DNA of 64,000 bases from Xanthomonas translucens pv. cerealis (lineage in GTDB: Bacteria; Pseudomonadota; Gammaproteobacteria; Xanthomonadales; Xanthomonadaceae): the NCBI RefSeq assembly GCF_006838285.1, contig NZ_CP038228.1, positions 3,286,001 to 3,350,000 of the forward strand, given 5' to 3'. Of the stretch, positions 20,338 to 28,019 are shown in pieces. Within the stretch, counting starts at the first letter, position 1, and each line of letters opens with the position of its first letter. Under the pieces are notes generated by a model. It worked only from the letters and a program-made list of their open reading frames with translations. It did not search any database and was not told the DNA's origin. Made by a program: the position numbers and the translations under genes.

Positions 20338-20817
20338 ATGGCCGCCCGCGCCCGCGAACTGGACAAGATCGACCGCAAGATCCTGCGCATTCTGCAGCAG
20401 GAAGGGCGCATTTCCTTCACCGAACTGGGCGAGCGAGTCGGCCTGTCGACCACCCCGTGCACCGAGCGGGTGCGCCGGCTGGAACGCGATGGCGCCATCA
20501 CCGGCTACTACGCGCGGCTGGACCCGCACTTCCTCAAGGCCAGCCTGCTGGTGTTCGTGGAGATCAGCCTGGCGTACAAGTCCGGCGACATCTTCGAGGA
20601 ATTCCGCCGCGCCGCGCTGAAGCTGCCGAACGTGCTGGAGTGCCACCTGGTCTCGGGCGACTTCGACTACCTGCTCAAGGCGCGGATCAACGAGATGGCT
20701 TCGTACCGCAAGCTGCTCGGCAGCACCCTGCTGACCCTGCCGCATGTGCGCGCATCCAAGAGCTACATCGTGATGGAAGAGGTGAAGGAGACGCTGAGCC
20801 TGCCGATCGCCGACTGA
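20338..20817 (+). CDS. lrp: Lrp/AsnC family transcriptional regulator
   Basis: A 159-residue DNA-binding regulator. The N-terminal winged helix-turn-helix reads LDKIDRKILRILQQEGRISF ... LGERVGLSTTPCTERVRRLE, and the C-terminal AsnC/RAM ligand domain has LVSGDFDYLLKARI and LPHVRASKSYIVMEEVK. It matches leucine-responsive Lrp closely. The ATG at 20338 gives the standard N-terminus; an in-frame extension upstream to 20224 would run through the promoter region. Divergent placement suggests that it controls dadA-alr, probably with alanine or leucine as effector. Confidence 0.95.
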   Translation: MAARARELDKIDRKILRILQQEGRISFTELGERVGLSTTPCTERVRRLERDGAITGYYARLDPHFLKASLLVFVEISLAYKSGDIFEEFRRAALKLPNVLECHLVSGDFDYLLKARINEMASYRKLLGSTLLTLPHVRASKSYIVMEEVKETLSLPIAD

Positions 20818-21038
20818 GCGTAACCCCGCTCCCGCCGGCGACCGAAGGAAGTCCCGTGGGAAAGAGGGGTTGGGGTGCGGCGCGCAGCGTCTCGCGGAGG
20901 TGATGCACGAGGCTGCACCCGGATCCTCATCCGGCCCGTCGGGCCACCTCCTCCCCGCGGGAAAATAACTGTAGAGGGCAGAAGGGAGTGGGCGCACTGC
21001 GCAGCGCCCTGCCGCATCGGCCTACGCGGCGGGCACGC
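20818..21038. other. Intergenic region with Xanthomonas-type dispersed repeat remnants
   Basis: No gene fits in this 221-bp gap between convergent lrp and the host-attachment gene. It contains an imperfect inverted repeat (AACCCCGCTCCC ... GGGAAAGAGGGGTTGG, 20822-20875) and GGATCCTCATCCGGCCCGTC followed by GGGCCACCTCCTCCCCGCG. These resemble intergenic repeat sequences common in Xanthomonas genomes. The assignment rests on recollection of such sequences and is tentative. Confidence 0.4.
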
Positions 21039-21416
21039 TTACGCCAGCAGCTTTTCCAGCTCGTCGCGCGGCGTGTGCGCGTGGTTCTTGGCCAGTTCCG
21101 ACACCACACGCTTCTGGACTTCCTTGTGCAGCAGCGGCCGCAGCTGGCCCAGGGTCTGCGGGTCGGCGACCAGCACCAGATGTTCGAAGTCGCTGCGCAA
21201 GGCGCTTTGATACAGGCGCTCGGCCAGCTGGCGGACGAAGCCGGCCTCGTCCATGGTCATCGGCCGGTCGCCATCCTCGACGCCCTCGATCGGCGTGGGC
21301 GTCAGCACTTCGGTCTGCTCCAGCAACGAGGTCTGCCCGGCCAGATTGGTGCGGAACAGGCGGGCGCTGACGCGATCGGCGACGACCACCAGGGTGTTGT
21401 CGGGAAGCTTGCTCAT
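21039..21416 (-). CDS. Host attachment family protein (eRF1-domain-like)
   Basis: A 125-residue soluble protein of the family named 'protein required for attachment to host cells'. It has the N-terminal VVVADRVSARLFRTN block and the C-terminal HLVLVADPQTLGQLRPLLHKEVQKRVV ... KNHAHTPRDELEKLL pattern, which resemble archaeal release factor 1 domain proteins. The family name derives from rhizobial work, and its biochemical role, possibly ribosome-associated, is not established. It is complete and well preserved. Confidence 0.88.
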   Translation of the reverse strand: MSKLPDNTLVVVADRVSARLFRTNLAGQTSLLEQTEVLTPTPIEGVEDGDRPMTMDEAGFVRQLAERLYQSALRSDFEHLVLVADPQTLGQLRPLLHKEVQKRVVSELAKNHAHTPRDELEKLLA

Positions 21417-21553
21417 CGGTTCTCCTAGCGAAGGTACGGCACAGGCGATCGGAGCGCCTGCATCGGGTCAGTCTAGAAAGCGGTTCGTGAGGATCGCGAC
21501 CACGGAGCGTTGGCCCGTTTTCACGCCACGGCCATGCACGCCGCCGACGGCGC

Positions 21554-21952
21554 CTACTCGTCGATGCGCTGGCCGTCGCCGCTGGGCACGGTGCTGTAGT
21601 AGCGGCCACTGCGCGTGTCGAGCACGCGGTTGGGGCCGACCTGCAACGCACCGGGAATGAGGCGGCCGCCACGGTCGTACAGTTTGACCGGGCGGCGGGC
21701 GGCGGCGGCATTGGCGCCGTTGGCGGGTGCCGGCTTGGCCTTGGCTGGCTTGTGCGCGAGCGACTGCGGCGACTGTGGCCGCTCGTCCAGGCTGGAAGAC
21801 ACGGGCGCGGCCCTGGCGGCCGGCGCCGACTGCAGCGTGGTCGCTTGCCGGCTGGCGGTCGGCGACGGCGGTGCCGAATTGAGGCTCTGCGCGCTCGCCA
21901 GCGCAGGCAGCAGCAGCGCGATGGCGGCCGCGCGGGTCAGGGAAGGATGCAC
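21554..21952 (-). CDS. Secreted Ala/Pro/Ser-rich hypothetical protein
   Basis: A 132-residue exported protein. Starting at the GTG at 21952 gives a clean signal peptide (MHPSLTRAAAIALLLPALASAQ) and a GGAG ribosome-binding site at the right distance, so this start is preferred over an ATG 33 bp upstream. The middle is low-complexity Ala/Pro/Ser. The C-terminal 45 residues (VKLYDRGGRLIPGALQVGPN and RVLDTRSGRYYSTVPSGDGQ) look folded and conserved. Function unknown. Confidence 0.72.
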   Translation of the reverse strand: MHPSLTRAAAIALLLPALASAQSLNSAPPSPTASRQATTLQSAPAARAAPVSSSLDERPQSPQSLAHKPAKAKPAPANGANAAAARRPVKLYDRGGRLIPGALQVGPNRVLDTRSGRYYSTVPSGDGQRIDE

Positions 21953-22090
21953 AATCGCTCCATTGCACCGGCGTCGATGCGCCAACGCTAGCGCAACCGG
22001 GGCGCCACGTCGATACGGCCGCGAATGCGGCTTGATCGCTGCGGCAACGCCCTCATCTTGTGCGCATCCCTACGCGCCGCAGGCCCCGCC

Positions 22091-22555
22091 ATGAGCCGAT
22101 TCGACCTCACGCCTCCCACCTCTGCCGAACGCGAGCGCCTGATCGCCGGGCTCAATGACGAAGAGCGCCGGGTGCTGCTGCAGCACGGCACCGAAGCGCC
22201 GTTCTGCGGCGTGTTCCTGGACAACAAACTGGAAGGTGTCTACAGCTGCCGGCTGTGCGGGTTGCCGCTGTTCCGCTCCAGCGCCAAGTTCGATTCGGGC
22301 ACCGGCTGGCCAAGTTTCTTCGCGCCCTACCATGCGGCTCACGTGCGCGAGATCCGCGACAGCAGCCACGGCATGATCCGCACCGAGATCGTCTGCGCGC
22401 GCTGCGACAGCCATCTCGGCCATGTGTTCCCAGATGGCCCGCCGCCCAGCGGCGAGCGACATTGCCTGAATTCGGTGTCGCTGCAATTCACCGCGCAGGG
22501 CCAGGCGCTGTCCAATCCCTTGCGCCGCGGCGGCGGCGACAGCGAACCGGCCTGA
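22091..22555 (+). CDS. msrB: Peptide-methionine (R)-S-oxide reductase
   Basis: A 154-residue cytoplasmic repair enzyme that reduces methionine-R-sulfoxide in proteins. Two zinc-binding pairs (CRLCG and CARCD) and the signature GTGWPSFF are present, as are HLGHVFPDGPPP and the catalytic cysteine in RHCLNSVSLQF. Length is normal for a single-domain MsrB. The ATG at 22091 was chosen; no strong ribosome-binding site is evident. No msrA is adjacent. Confidence 0.95.
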   Translation: MSRFDLTPPTSAERERLIAGLNDEERRVLLQHGTEAPFCGVFLDNKLEGVYSCRLCGLPLFRSSAKFDSGTGWPSFFAPYHAAHVREIRDSSHGMIRTEIVCARCDSHLGHVFPDGPPPSGERHCLNSVSLQFTAQGQALSNPLRRGGGDSEPA

Positions 22556-22958
22556 GCGCCGCTCGCCGCAGCGGCGAGCGGCGCCGTGCCGCAGGCCGCT
22601 GCGACGCGGCACTGCCATCGTCTTTGAGAACAACGCACACCCGCTGCAACACACAGTTTTGAGAACAATACGGACCCGCTGCGGCACGCGCTAGCGAAGA
22701 AACTGCCGCTGCGTGTCGGCAACGGCGCCGCCGCAGCAGTGCGCTGCATCCCAGTGCGTGCCAGCGCTAGTACGAAGCGGCTGCCGCAACGCCGCAACGC
22801 ACGCCGGGATACGTTGCCGTGGCGCCGTGCCATTGGCGCTTTCACACCCGTCTTCACGCGCGTCTTCACACCGCCGCCGCGACAGCGCCGACTTCAGAAA
22901 GCCGCCGCCGGGCCGAAATGGAAGTATCCCCGTTCACCGCTCGCAGGCTGCCTCCGCC
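22556..22958. repeat. Gene-free 400-bp region with a 35-bp tandem duplication
   Basis: No convincing gene lies between msrB and motA. At 22623-22692 two copies of a 35-bp unit occur in tandem, each starting TTTGAGAACAA and ending in CCCGCTGC. The copies differ at several positions, so the duplication is not recent. A GC-rich palindromic stretch (CGCCGCTCGCCGCAGCGGCGAG) at 22557-22578 directly follows msrB and may act as its terminator. Promoters for motA must lie in the rest. Confidence 0.6.
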
Positions 22959-23813
22959 ATGCTCATCATTGTCGGCTTCCTCATCGTCATCATCAGTGTC
23001 GTCGGCGGCTATGTGCTGTCGCATGGCAAGCTTGGCGCGCTGTGGCAGCCCTACGAATTGATGATCATCGGCGGCGCGGCGCTGGGCGCGTTCCTGGTCA
23101 GCACCCCGGCCAAGATCGTCAAGGCGACCTTCGTCGACATCCTCGGCGCGTTCAAGGGCCCCAGGTACAAATCCGACGATTACCGGGCCACGCTGACCCT
23201 GATCTACGAGCTGTTGAACAAGGCGCGGCGCGACGGCTTTATGGCGCTGGAAGATCACGTCGAGAAGCCCGACGAAAGCGCGATCTTCAGCAACTATCCG
23301 AAGGTGCTGGCCGACCACCACCTGCTCGACTTCATCACCGACTGCCTGCGCCTGATGATCGGCAGCAACATCGAGCCGCACGAACTGGAGCCGCTGCTGG
23401 AGCTGGAGCTGGAGAAGCACCACCACGAGGCGATGGCGCCGGCGCATGCGTTGAGCAAGGTCTCCGACGGCCTGCCCGGTTTCGGCATCGTCGCCGCGGT
23501 GCTCGGCATCGTCATCACCATGGGTTCGATCGGCGGCCCGATCGAGGAGATCGGCCACCACGTCGGCGCCGCGCTGGTCGGCACCTTCCTCGGCATCCTG
23601 CTGGCCTATGGGTTCGTCGCGCCGCTGTCGGCGGCGATGGAAGCGCGCGCCGAGCAGGACAGCCGCATCTTCGAATCGGTGAAGACCGCGCTGCTGGCCT
23701 GCCTGCGCGGCTACAACCCGAAGATTGCGCTGGAGTTCGCGCGCAAGACCCTGCCGAGCAACGTGCGGCCGAGCTTCTCGGACTTCGAGACGCACCTGAA
23801 GACGATCAAGTAG
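22959..23813 (+). CDS. motA: Flagellar motor stator protein MotA
   Basis: A 284-residue inner-membrane protein of the proton-driven flagellar stator. Four membrane segments are visible: two at the N-terminus (MLIIVGFLIVIISVVGGYVL and YELMIIGGAALGAFL) and two after residue 165 (GFGIVAAVLGIVITMGSIGG and ALVGTFLGILLAYGFVAPLS), with the large cytoplasmic torque loop between. Conserved prolines and the GSIGGP block are intact. The ATG at 22959 begins at the expected MLIIVG. It is followed 10 bp later by motB, with which it forms an operon. Confidence 0.96.
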   Translation: MLIIVGFLIVIISVVGGYVLSHGKLGALWQPYELMIIGGAALGAFLVSTPAKIVKATFVDILGAFKGPRYKSDDYRATLTLIYELLNKARRDGFMALEDHVEKPDESAIFSNYPKVLADHHLLDFITDCLRLMIGSNIEPHELEPLLELELEKHHHEAMAPAHALSKVSDGLPGFGIVAAVLGIVITMGSIGGPIEEIGHHVGAALVGTFLGILLAYGFVAPLSAAMEARAEQDSRIFESVKTALLACLRGYNPKIALEFARKTLPSNVRPSFSDFETHLKTIK

Positions 23814-23823
23814 CGCCGCCGCC

Positions 23824-25035
23824 ATGCCGGAGACCAAAGCCACCGTCGTCATCCGCCGGGTCAAGAAGGTCCAGGGCGGCGGCCATCATGGCGGCGCCTG
23901 GAAGGTGGCCTTCGCCGACTTCGTGACCGCGATGATGGCCTTCTTCCTGGTGCTGTGGCTGGTCGCGGCGACCACCAAGGAACAGCGCGCGGCGATCTCC
24001 GAATACTTCCGCAATCCCAGCCCGCTGGTAGGCAAGAGCCCGGCGCCGAGCCCCGGCATGGCCGGTCCCGGCGGCGCCAGCACCTCGATGATCAAGCTCG
24101 GCGGCACTGCGGACATGCAGCGTGGCGACAACAAGGATCCGTTCGGCAGCAAGAGCCTGAACGGCGACACGCAAAGCAAGGCGGCGCAGCGCGAAAAGGA
24201 AAAGCAGCGTCTGGAAGCGCTGATGCAGGACTTGAAGGAAGCGATCGACAAGAGCCAGGCGCTGGAGCCGTTCAAGGACCAGTTGTTGCTGGACCTGACC
24301 CCGGACGGCCTGCGCATCCAGATCGTGGACAAGGAGAACCGGCCGATGTTCGACATCGGCAGCGCGATGCTCAAGCCCTATACCCGCGACATCCTGCACG
24401 AGCTGTCCGGCTTCATCAACGAAGTGCCCAACCACATCAGCATCACCGGCCACACCGACGTCACCCAGTACAGCGGCAAGAACGGCTACAGCAACTGGGA
24501 GCTGAGCGCAGACCGCGCCAATGCCGCGCGGCGCGAGCTGGTGGTCGGCGGCATGGGCGAAGACAAGGTGTCGCGCGTGGTCGGCCTGTCCTCGTCGATC
24601 CTGTTCGACAAGCAGACGCCGGACAACCCGATCAACCGCCGCATCAGCATCGTGGTGATGACCAAGGATGCCGAGGACGCGGCGCTGGCCGGCAGCGACC
24701 ATGCGCTGGCGCTGGGCAAGCCGCAGAGCGATGCCGACACCAAGGTGCCGGACCTGAGCGCCACGGCGAGCGCGGCGCCGCCGCCGTTGCCCGCCGCGGT
24801 GAAGCTGCCGGCCCCGGTCGCGGCAGCGCCTGCCGTGGCGCCGGCGGCAAGCGCCGCCAGGCCGGCGACGGTGACGGTCGCGGCGCCGCGCACCACCTCT
24901 CCGGAGATCGCGGCCGACGCCGCCCGCGAAGCGATCCGCGCGGTCAACAGCGTCACTGGCGGCAAGCCGCGCAGCAGTGCGGCGCCGTCTCCGGCGACGG
25001 TGACGGTGACCGCCGAAGGTTCGGAACAGCGCTGA
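23824..25035 (+). CDS. motB: Flagellar motor stator protein MotB
   Basis: A 403-residue stator subunit that anchors MotA to peptidoglycan. The single N-terminal membrane helix carries the essential proton-binding Asp32 (VAFADFVTAMMAFFLVLWL). The plug/linker is followed by an OmpA-like peptidoglycan-binding domain with ITGHTDVTQY, SADRANAARRELV and NRRISIVVM. The last 120 or so residues form a long Ala/Pro/Val-rich tail that most MotB proteins lack. That tail is built of degenerate repeats such as PATVTV occurring three times. It is co-transcribed with motA. Confidence 0.95.
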   Translation: MPETKATVVIRRVKKVQGGGHHGGAWKVAFADFVTAMMAFFLVLWLVAATTKEQRAAISEYFRNPSPLVGKSPAPSPGMAGPGGASTSMIKLGGTADMQRGDNKDPFGSKSLNGDTQSKAAQREKEKQRLEALMQDLKEAIDKSQALEPFKDQLLLDLTPDGLRIQIVDKENRPMFDIGSAMLKPYTRDILHELSGFINEVPNHISITGHTDVTQYSGKNGYSNWELSADRANAARRELVVGGMGEDKVSRVVGLSSSILFDKQTPDNPINRRISIVVMTKDAEDAALAGSDHALALGKPQSDADTKVPDLSATASAAPPPLPAAVKLPAPVAAAPAVAPAASAARPATVTVAAPRTTSPEIAADAAREAIRAVNSVTGGKPRSSAAPSPATVTVTAEGSEQR

Positions 25036-25082
25036 GACGTTTCGGCGCGTTACCCGACCTGTCGACGCTTTACCCCTTCTGG

Positions 25083-25275
25083 GTAGGAGCAACTGTCTTC
25101 AGACGCAACGAGCGCAGCGGCGGGCCTTCCGACTTCGAAAGTCGTAGCCGCTGAAGTTGCTCCTACAGTGCACCCAGCAGGCTATCCGCAGGCCGTGTAG
25201 GCGCGGCATCGGCCGCGACCGGGCATTACCAGGGCAGCCCCGGTCGCGGCCGATGGCCCAAGGCCACGTAGAGCC
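25083..25275. repeat. Two divergent REP palindromes
   Basis: The 326-bp gap after motB carries two REP-type structures. The first pairs GTAGGAGCAACTGTCTTCAG (25083) with GTAGCCGCTGAAGTTGCTCC...ACA (25144-25167). The second has perfect 16-bp arms ATCGGCCGCGACCGGG (25208-25223) and CCCGGTCGCGGCCGAT (25239-25254), bounded by GTAG tetranucleotides at 25197 and 25268. They lie between convergent motB and the Gln-rich protein gene, a typical REP location. Confidence 0.8.
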
Positions 25276-25361
25276 GCTCCTGCTGGTTATGCCCCGCTGC
25301 GGAAACGCGCTCCAGCGGCGCACCGGCCTGTCCATCGCGTTGCGCACTCGCGCCGCAGCGC

Positions 25362-26171
25362 TCACTGTGCCAGCGGTTGCGCCACGCCTTGCGCGATCGC
25401 CTGCTGCACGATGCGTTCGATGTCGCGCTGCAACGCCGCGTTGGCGACCTGCTGGCGTTGCGCCAGCGCCGCCTGTTGCTTGGCGAACCCCGCCTGCTGT
25501 TCGGCCAACGCCGACTGGCGCTTGGCCAGTGCCTGCATCTGCTGCGGGTAATCGGCCTGCGCCGCGTCGGTGCGTGGCGCAACGGCCTGATCGCCGCTGG
25601 CAGCCTTGGCCTGCTCGACGGCCAGGCCCGCCTGGCGTTGCGCGATGGCGCCCTGCTGCTCACCAAGCTCACCCTGGCGCTGACCCAGCTGCCCCTGTTG
25701 CACGCCGAGTTCGCCTTGCTGCCGCCCCAGCGCCTCGACTGGCGCATAGGCCGCCTTCACTTGCCCGATGGTAGCCGCATCGCGCACCACGTAGCGCTTG
25801 CGGTCCTTGCGTATCCACCACAGCGTCTCCTCGCCGCGGCGCGCACGCCGCGCCTCGCGCAGGTCGCCGCTGCTGCCGTACACAAGGGTGTTCCCCTGTT
25901 CGAACAGCACCGACGCGTTGCGGCGATCGCCGGACAGGGTGGTGACGCTGGAACTGATCGCCATGCGCTGCGCGCCGGCCACATGGTTAGGCGGCATCGG
26001 CACTGCAGGCGACACAGCCGCTGCAGGCGGCGCCGGCGCTGCCGGTTCGGCGCCGAGCATCGCCGCATCCTGGGTGCTTGCCTGTGCGCACGGGATCGCA
26101 GCAACGGCGACAGCGGCCAGGACCAGCAATGCGGCGCCGCGGCGCCAGAGCCTGAGGTTCGAGTGCAGCAT
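25362..26171 (-). CDS. Periplasmic Gln-rich repeat protein
   Basis: A 269-residue exported protein. The start at 26171 (MLHSNLRLWRRGAALLVLA) gives a signal peptide ending near AQA|STQ. A globular block (GEETLWWIRKDRKRYVVRDA) is followed by a long helical region built from seven-residue repeats of the type GRQQGEL / GVQQGQL / GQRQGEL and then AEQQAGF / AKQQAAL. This predicts a coiled coil or extended oligomer. I associate this combination with proteins found near BlaI/BlaR1-type (M56) systems in Xanthomonadaceae, but that is recollection. A BlaI-like operator lies 190 bp upstream. Confidence 0.78.
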   Translation of the reverse strand: MLHSNLRLWRRGAALLVLAAVAVAAIPCAQASTQDAAMLGAEPAAPAPPAAAVSPAVPMPPNHVAGAQRMAISSSVTTLSGDRRNASVLFEQGNTLVYGSSGDLREARRARRGEETLWWIRKDRKRYVVRDAATIGQVKAAYAPVEALGRQQGELGVQQGQLGQRQGELGEQQGAIAQRQAGLAVEQAKAASGDQAVAPRTDAAQADYPQQMQALAKRQSALAEQQAGFAKQQAALAQRQQVANAALQRDIERIVQQAIAQGVAQPLAQ

Positions 26172-26360
26172 GGGGTGTCTCCCGGTGGGCAGATCGAAAG
26201 GGATGAGGCGATGGCACCCGCGCAGCGCGAAGCCGCCGGCAGCGACATGGACCACGCGCTGGCGTAGCACGCTACCGATTCCGCCACCAGGCGAACCCGC
26301 GGCTGCGGCTGCGGCTGCGGCACGACGGTTCGTGCAGCGCCTCGGTGACGGCAACAGAGA

Positions 26361-26374
26361 ACTACATTTGTAGT
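26361..26374. promoter_or_regulatory. BlaI/MecI-like operator palindrome
   Basis: The perfect palindrome ACTACA-TT-TGTAGT contains the TACA-NN-TGTA core of BlaI/MecI/CopY-family operators. It is located in the 298-bp gap between the Gln-rich protein gene (minus) and the hypothetical gene at 26470 (plus), so it could control either. No blaI or M56 peptidase gene is in the window. A short GGCTGC repeat lies at 26301-26318 between operator and minus-strand gene. Confidence 0.5.
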
Positions 26375-26469
26375 CGAACTATTGATGACCACACATGTCG
26401 TCAAGCCTGCCGAAGGTCATGCCGGCCCACCGCGCTTACAATGGCGGCTACTCCACGAACGAGACGAAC

Positions 26470-27000
26470 GTGTCCAAGCAATCCAAAGCCAAGCGCGACA
26501 AGCGCAAGAAGCAGCAACCCAAGCGCGGCTTCGCCCGCTTGGGCCGCGAGCAGCCCATCGCCAACCACGCCGTGCTGCAGGACGACAGCGGCCGGGTGCT
26601 GGCCGCGATCGGCCTGCAGGGTAGCGAATGGCTGCTGTCGGTCGGCGGCCAGACCATGGGCAACGCCGACAACCCGGTGCCGATGCTGGCGATGCTCAAG
26701 CACCTGGCCAACGTGCAGGAGCAGGAAGGCAACACCATCACCCTGGACTACTCGACCCAGTTGCAGCAAATGATCGACGACCTGGCCGCCGACGAAGGCC
26801 AGACTGCGGCCGAATATCTGGACGCGCTGGTCGCCGAGTTCGCCGAGGGCGATGACGCCGCGGCCGAAGCCGAAGAAGAAGAGGGCCTCGCCACGGCCGG
26901 CGACGTTGCTGTCGATGCCGACGCTATCGCAGCGGACACGACAGCAGGCGACGCTTCGGCGCCTGCGGCCGACGCCGACAGCAAGCACAAGCCCGCCTGA
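26470..27000 (+). CDS. Conserved hypothetical protein with basic N-terminus and acidic tail
   Basis: A 176-residue soluble protein. The N-terminus is strongly basic (SKQSKAKRDKRKKQQPKRG). The middle (VLQDDSGRVLAAIGLQGSEW and QQMIDDLAADEGQTAAEYLD) looks folded, and the C-terminal 50 residues are Ala/Asp/Glu-rich and probably disordered. The GTG at 26470 is preferred because the charged N-terminus starts there; an in-frame ATG at 26395 would add 25 dissimilar residues. A TACAAT -10-like element lies at 26447. It is followed 8 bp later by a DUF4031 gene. Function unknown. Confidence 0.72.
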   Translation: MSKQSKAKRDKRKKQQPKRGFARLGREQPIANHAVLQDDSGRVLAAIGLQGSEWLLSVGGQTMGNADNPVPMLAMLKHLANVQEQEGNTITLDYSTQLQQMIDDLAADEGQTAAEYLDALVAEFAEGDDAAAEAEEEEGLATAGDVAVDADAIAADTTAGDASAPAADADSKHKPA

Positions 27001-27008
27001 TCGGCACG

Positions 27009-27293
27009 ATGGCGGTCTACATCGACGATGCGGTGCATCCCTGGCGCGGCCAGCGCTGGGGACACCTGCTCGCCGATACGCTGGACGAACTGCATGCGAT
27101 GGCGGCGCGGCTGGGCATTCCCCGCCGCGCCTTCCAGAACAAACGCAGCGGCGCGCACTATGACGTGCCCGCCGCCTTGCGTGACGAAGCGATCCGGCTG
27201 GGCGCGCTGCCGGTGTCGCGGCACACCGATCGCGCGCTGATGAAGGCGCTGATCCGCCAGGCGTGCGCACAGGCGCGCGGGGAGGCCGATTGA
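27009..27293 (+). CDS. DUF4031 domain protein
   Basis: A 94-residue soluble protein with the family pattern MAVYIDDAVHPWRGQRWGHLL, then DELHAMAARLG, QNKRSGAHYDVP and LRDEAIRLGALPVSR. It occurs in many bacteria and its function is unknown. It begins 8 bp after the preceding gene, so the two are probably one transcript. Confidence 0.88.
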   Translation: MAVYIDDAVHPWRGQRWGHLLADTLDELHAMAARLGIPRRAFQNKRSGAHYDVPAALRDEAIRLGALPVSRHTDRALMKALIRQACAQARGEAD

Positions 27294-27335
27294 ACGGCTT
27301 GGGACCTGGATAGGCGCCGCCACGATCCTCTCCGA

Positions 27336-27414
27336 ATCAGGGGATACCCCTGATGGGTAATCAGGTACCCGGAAGCCTTCGTTTTTGGCGCACAAGATTC
27401 TTTGCGCAAGAATC
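27336..27414. promoter_or_regulatory. Two 19-bp palindromes upstream of the Ser/Pro-rich gene
   Basis: The first is a perfect hairpin ATCAGGGG-ATA-CCCCTGAT (27336-27354). The second is GATTCTT-TGCGC-AAGAATC (27396-27414). The first may terminate the upstream DUF4031 transcript. The second overlaps the right half of a PIP-box-like element and sits about 110 bp before the ATG, so it may be an operator. Confidence 0.5.
27378..27402 (+). promoter_or_regulatory. Imperfect PIP box
   Basis: TTCGT followed by exactly 15 bases and then TTCTT. The plant-inducible promoter box bound by HrpX in Xanthomonas is TTCGB-N15-TTCGB, so the right half has one mismatch. It lies 120 bp upstream of the Ser/Pro-rich gene, a plausible distance. 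No strong -10 was found at the usual 30 bp spacing, which lowers confidence. Confidence 0.35.
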
Positions 27415-27522
27415 CCCAGAAACTGACTAGGCGGATCATTCGCGTTGCGGCGCCGCACCGGCCTTACGCTAGGCGTTCCCGGCTCGCGCATAGCAATACA
27501 TGTCTGATCTTGGAGTTTTTTC

Positions 27523-27939
27523 ATGACTAGTCCAATTCGTGGCGCATCAAGCAGCAGCTATTACAACCAAACAAACAGCCCGGAAAGCTCACCGCCGCCA
27601 CACAATCAATCTTCAAGCCACGCCCAATCCTCAGGGTTCCCGTCGCTGCAGCGCATGAACGCTAGCCGCCGCACTGCCGGAAGCACATTCAACGCACGCT
27701 TTTCGGATGAGAATACCAGCCGTGATCTGCCTGACGATTATGAAAGCCGACAGGCAGACATTAGCGTGCGTGAGGACACCAAAATTAGCCAGGAAGCGTA
27801 CCAACTCTGGATTAATAATCCCACAGACCTTCCCAGCGACGTCAAGAAAAAAACAAAGAAAGATCGTAAACTTTACGCTGCCTACAAAGAAATCAGAGAT
27901 AACAAGGGCTACAAGGCCAGCAAGGGTTACAAGGGATAA
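27523..27939 (+). CDS. Ser/Pro-rich small protein, candidate type III effector or effector remnant
   Basis: A 138-residue protein with no recognised domain. The first 45 residues are rich in Ser, Pro, Gln and Asn, with only one acidic residue (Glu21) (MTSPIRGASSSSYYNQTNSP ... HNQSSSHAQSSGF), the profile of a type III secretion signal. The C-terminal part is lysine-rich and helical (PSDVKKKTKKDRKLYAAYKE) and ends in a YKASKGYKG duplication. The ribosome-binding site TTGGAG precedes the ATG. Base composition is much more AT-rich than its neighbours, and a transposase tail lies 80 bp downstream. These point to horizontal transfer. Effector status is inference; it may also be a truncated gene or an orphan. 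Confidence 0.6.
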   Translation: MTSPIRGASSSSYYNQTNSPESSPPPHNQSSSHAQSSGFPSLQRMNASRRTAGSTFNARFSDENTSRDLPDDYESRQADISVREDTKISQEAYQLWINNPTDLPSDVKKKTKKDRKLYAAYKEIRDNKGYKASKGYKG

Positions 27940-28019
27940 TGCTCTCAATGCAATACAGCCAGGCCGAAGAATTTTTCGGCCCGGCCATGTACGACGTCTA
28001 TACGCGCCTCGTGGCCTGT

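Noticed and set aside
27439..27463. Second PIP-box candidate starting TTCGC
   Set aside because: At the required 15-base spacing the right half is CGGCC, with no resemblance to TTCGB.
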